Shown: positions 6,049 through 7,856 of the stretch, piece by piece
How positions within the stretch are numbered: position 1 is the first letter of the stretch
Layout: each line of letters starts with the position of its first letter
DNA from: Acidothermaceae bacterium
GTDB taxonomy: Bacteria; Actinomycetota; Actinomycetes; Acidothermales; Acidothermaceae
NCBI GenBank assembly: GCA_025925185.1
Contig: JAICLV010000115.1
Location: 1 to 7,856 of the forward strand
Reading direction: 5' to 3'
Length of the DNA stretch: 7,856 nt
The notes under the pieces: model-generated
Told to the model about the DNA's origin: nothing
Seen by the model: only the letters and a program-made list of their open reading frames with translations
The model's database searches: none
Program-made: the position numbers and the translations under genes

Positions 6049-7175
6049 CACGGCTTCGCGGAGGCGGCCGCCGACGCGGCGGCGCTGAAGTTCTGCTGCG
6101 CCTGCTGCCGCCACTTGTCGAACTGCGAGATCGAGTTGGTGAACAGCGTCTCGCCGGTGACGGGGTCGACGGTGACGAAGTACAGCAGGTTGCCGGTCGC
6201 CGGGTTGAGTGCCGCCTGCAACGCTGCCTGTCCTGGCGAGTCGATCGGCGTGGGCGGCAGCCCCTTGTGCAGGTAGGTGTTGTACGCCGACTCGACCTTC
6301 AGGTCACTTTGGGTCAAGAACTGCTTCGCGGTGCCAAGCGCGTAGTTGACCGTGGAGTCGAGCTCCAGCTTCATGCCGCGATGCAGCCGATTGACGATCA
6401 CCTCCGCGACCTGCGCGTAGTCCTGCGGGCGCTTGACCTCCGCCTCGATGAGGCTGGCGATCGTGACCACCTGGTACGGGCTCAGGCCGAGTTTCTTGGC
6501 GCCGGCCTCAAGCGCGATGGAGTTCGACACCTGCTTGTACCGGTTGACCATCTGGGCGAGGAGTTTCGCCGCGGTGGTCGAGCTGGTGATGTTGTACGTC
6601 GCGGGAAACAGGAATCCCTCCGGCTTGCCACCCGCGTAGTCGGGCAGGCCGAGCGCCTTTGGGTTGGCGAGCGCGGCGTCGAGGTCAGCGGCCTTGATCT
6701 GGCTCTTCGACGTGATCAACTGCTTAAGCTTCGCGAGCTTGGTGCCTTCGGGGATGGTGAGCCGGCCCCCGACGAGCGAGGTGGGATCTTCGAGCAGCGC
6801 GAGGGCGCTGACCGCCGACATCTGGAGCTTCAGCTGGTACGTGCCCGGCTGGATGTCGCGCGACTTCGGGTCGTTTTGCGCCGCGTCGACGAACGCCGTC
6901 GTGCTCTTGACCACGCCGACCGCCACCAGCGTTTTCGCGATGTCGGACGACGTGTCGCCTGGCGCGACCTCGACCTGCACCACGCTCGTGCCATCACCGG
7001 TGAAGTCGTTGGACGCCTTCGGCTTGAGGTACTTGCCGGCCAGTTGGACTCCGCCGAACACGATCCCAACGACCACCAGGAGGGACACCGCGACCGCCGG
7101 CAGCTGCAGGAATTTGCGGTGCACCGGCGGCTTGGAGGGGTGGTGCGAGAGGCCGAGATCGAAAATGTCCGTCAC
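6048..7175 (-). CDS. mltG: Endolytic murein transglycosylase MltG (375 aa)
   Basis: MltG is a membrane-anchored lytic transglycosylase that cuts nascent glycan strands and so limits their length. The product has a short cytoplasmic N-terminus (residues 1-22, basic near its end), one membrane segment at about 25-47 (AVAVSLLVVVGIVFGG), a LysM-like region at about 66-115, and the YceG/MltG catalytic domain with IPEGTKL near 141-147, EGFLFPATY at 186-194, IASLIEAEV at 239-247, NRLHRGM at 262-268 and GLPPTPIDSPG at 305-315. By alignment with the family motif, E244 is the likely catalytic glutamate. The tail is an alanine/serine-rich stretch. It starts at GTG 7175, overlaps ruvX by four bases and has a strong Shine-Dalgarno sequence. 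Its TGA overlaps the ATG of aroE by one base (TGATG). The cytoplasmic part is shorter than in many actinobacterial homologues, which often carry a long disordered extension. Confidence 0.95.
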   Translation of the reverse strand: MTDIFDLGLSHHPSKPPVHRKFLQLPAVAVSLLVVVGIVFGGVQLAGKYLKPKASNDFTGDGTSVVQVEVAPGDTSSDIAKTLVAVGVVKSTTAFVDAAQNDPKSRDIQPGTYQLKLQMSAVSALALLEDPTSLVGGRLTIPEGTKLAKLKQLITSKSQIKAADLDAALANPKALGLPDYAGGKPEGFLFPATYNITSSTTAAKLLAQMVNRYKQVSNSIALEAGAKKLGLSPYQVVTIASLIEAEVKRPQDYAQVAEVIVNRLHRGMKLELDSTVNYALGTAKQFLTQSDLKVESAYNTYLHKGLPPTPIDSPGQAALQAALNPATGNLLYFVTVDPVTGETLFTNSISQFDKWRQQAQQNFSAAASAAASAKP

Positions 7176-7651
7176 CGCACACCTCCCTTCACGATCTGCC
7201 CGGGCGGCCGGCCCGTCGCGCGCTCGGTGTCGAGGGCGCTCTGCAGGATGATGACAGCCGCCGCCTGGTCGACGACGGCACGCCGCGCCCGCGAGCCTAA
7301 CCCGGCGCTGGCCAGCTTGCCGTGCGCGCTCACCGTGGTGAGTCGCTCGTCGACCAGCCGCACCGGGATCGGCGTTACCGCCGCGGCCAGTCCCACCGCG
7401 TAGTCGGACGCCGCCGCGGCCGCGGGCCCGGCCTTCCCCGACAGCGACAGCGGCAGCCCGACGACGATCTCAACGGCGTCCAGATCGCGGGCCAGCTGCG
7501 CGATTCGCGCGAGGTCGGTGTCGCGACGGGGGTCGCGTGCGACGGTCTCGACCGGGGATGCCAAGACACCCGCGGGGTCGCACGCGGCGAGGCCGACCCG
7601 CACGCTGCCGACGTCGACCCCGAGCCGCACCCCCGCGCGAAAACCGCTCAC
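7172..7651 (-). CDS. ruvX: RuvX/YqgF family putative pre-16S rRNA nuclease (159 aa)
   Basis: This RNase H-fold protein belongs to the RuvX/YqgF family, whose members are linked to 5' processing of 16S rRNA and were earlier proposed as Holliday-junction resolvases. The length is normal for the family. Visible motifs are [12 protein letters not shown] near residues 11-22 with acidic D13, [10 protein letters not shown] at 63-72, VDERLTT at 100-106 with E102, and [12 protein letters not shown] at 126-137 with D128; these give the expected acidic triad. The start is GTG at 7651, inside a GTGA overlap with the alaS stop. The stop TGA at 7172-7174 in turn overlaps the GTG of mltG. The position between alaS and mltG is classic for actinobacteria. 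Biochemical function in this organism is inferred from the family. Confidence 0.93.
   Translation of the reverse strand: MSGFRAGVRLGVDVGSVRVGLAACDPAGVLASPVETVARDPRRDTDLARIAQLARDLDAVEIVVGLPLSLSGKAGPAAAAASDYAVGLAAAVTPIPVRLVDERLTTVSAHGKLASAGLGSRARRAVVDQAAAVIILQSALDTERATGRPPGQIVKGGVR
7182..7187 (-). promoter_or_regulatory. Ribosome binding site of mltG
   Basis: GGGAGG on the minus strand lies inside the 3' end of ruvX, six bases before the GTG at 7175. It supports that GTG as the mltG start even though it overlaps the ruvX stop. Confidence 0.75.
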
Positions 7652-7856
7652 CCGGCCGCGAGCGCGCCGCGGATCGCGTCGAGGACGGCGGCTAGCGCGT
7701 CGCCGGTTGACTCGGGTTTGGTGCCACCGCCCTGGGCGATGTCGTCGCGTCCGCCGCCGCCGCCACCGAGCGCGCGCGCCGCCACACCGACCAACTGGCC
7801 CGCCTTTAGGCCGCGCCCGCGCCCCGCGTCGTCGACCGCCGCGACGACGAGCGGCC
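7648..7856 (-). CDS. alaS: Alanyl-tRNA synthetase, C-terminal end (partial)
   Basis: This is the last 68 codons of a gene that enters from the right edge; the start and catalytic domains lie outside the window. The enzyme charges tRNA-Ala with alanine in the cytoplasm. The visible part matches the C-terminal DHHA1/C-Ala region: a KAGQLVG stretch, then a run of six glycines, RDDIAQGGG, and a final helix of the [10 protein letters not shown] type. The glycine-rich block followed by (D/M)AQGGG is characteristic of AlaS C-termini. It ends in TGA at 7648-7650, and the GTG of ruvX overlaps this stop by four bases, so the two are probably co-transcribed and translationally coupled. The reading frame is intact to the edge. 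The identification is firm even though only the tail is seen. Confidence 0.95.
   Translation of the reverse strand, partial: PLVVAAVDDAGRGRGLKAGQLVGVAARALGGGGGGRDDIAQGGGTKPESTGDALAAVLDAIRGALAAG

Noticed and set aside
6049..6114. Upstream start for aroE
   Set aside because: It would overlap mltG by about 66 bases; the ATG at 6048 in TGATG with the mltG stop is far more likely, and the AroE fold begins well after it.
1..7856. CRISPR array, tRNA, rRNA, insertion sequence or attachment site
   Set aside because: No spaced direct repeats, tRNA-like folds, transposase motifs or terminal inverted repeats were seen on either strand; the only clear tandem repeat is coding.

Overview
This GC-rich window looks chromosomal and actinobacterial. 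The evidence is strong G/C in third codon positions, frequent GTG starts, the alaS-ruvX-mltG-aroE gene order typical of Actinobacteria, and a small GTPase whose motifs resemble the conservon (CvnD) family best known from that phylum. I cannot name the genus. All convincing genes lie on the minus strand, so transcription runs from the right edge to the left edge.

Right part (about 5146-7856): a housekeeping cluster. It holds the 3' end of alaS (alanyl-tRNA synthetase), then ruvX/yqgF, mltG (endolytic murein transglycosylase) and aroE (shikimate dehydrogenase). Each start codon overlaps the preceding stop (GTGA, GTGA, TGATG), which suggests one translationally coupled operon.

Middle gap (5002-5145): the only sizeable non-coding stretch. 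A 9-bp inverted repeat overlaps the aroE stop codon. It is followed in the direction of transcription by three back-to-back small hairpins and a fourth directly before a good Shine-Dalgarno sequence. It looks like a structured leader of the next operon, but I could not assign it to a known riboswitch class.

Left part (95-5001): a type IV pilus-associated operon. It encodes a roadblock/LC7 protein with a tandem YSEP repeat in its tail, a DUF4388 (PATAN-like) protein with a long disordered linker, a small Ras-like/CvnD-like GTPase, the pilus extension ATPase PilB with an MshEN-type N-terminal domain, and an unrecognised proline-rich protein coupled to pilB by a GTGA overlap. Nothing identifiable begins in the last 94 bases.

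The most interesting reading is a GTPase switch (GTPase plus roadblock partner plus DUF4388 adaptor) built into the operon of the pilus extension motor. By analogy, MglA/MglB in Myxococcus and Thermus control where or when type IV pili work. The MshEN-like region of PilB would add a possible cyclic-di-GMP input. The gene order is seen directly; the regulatory coupling is inference.
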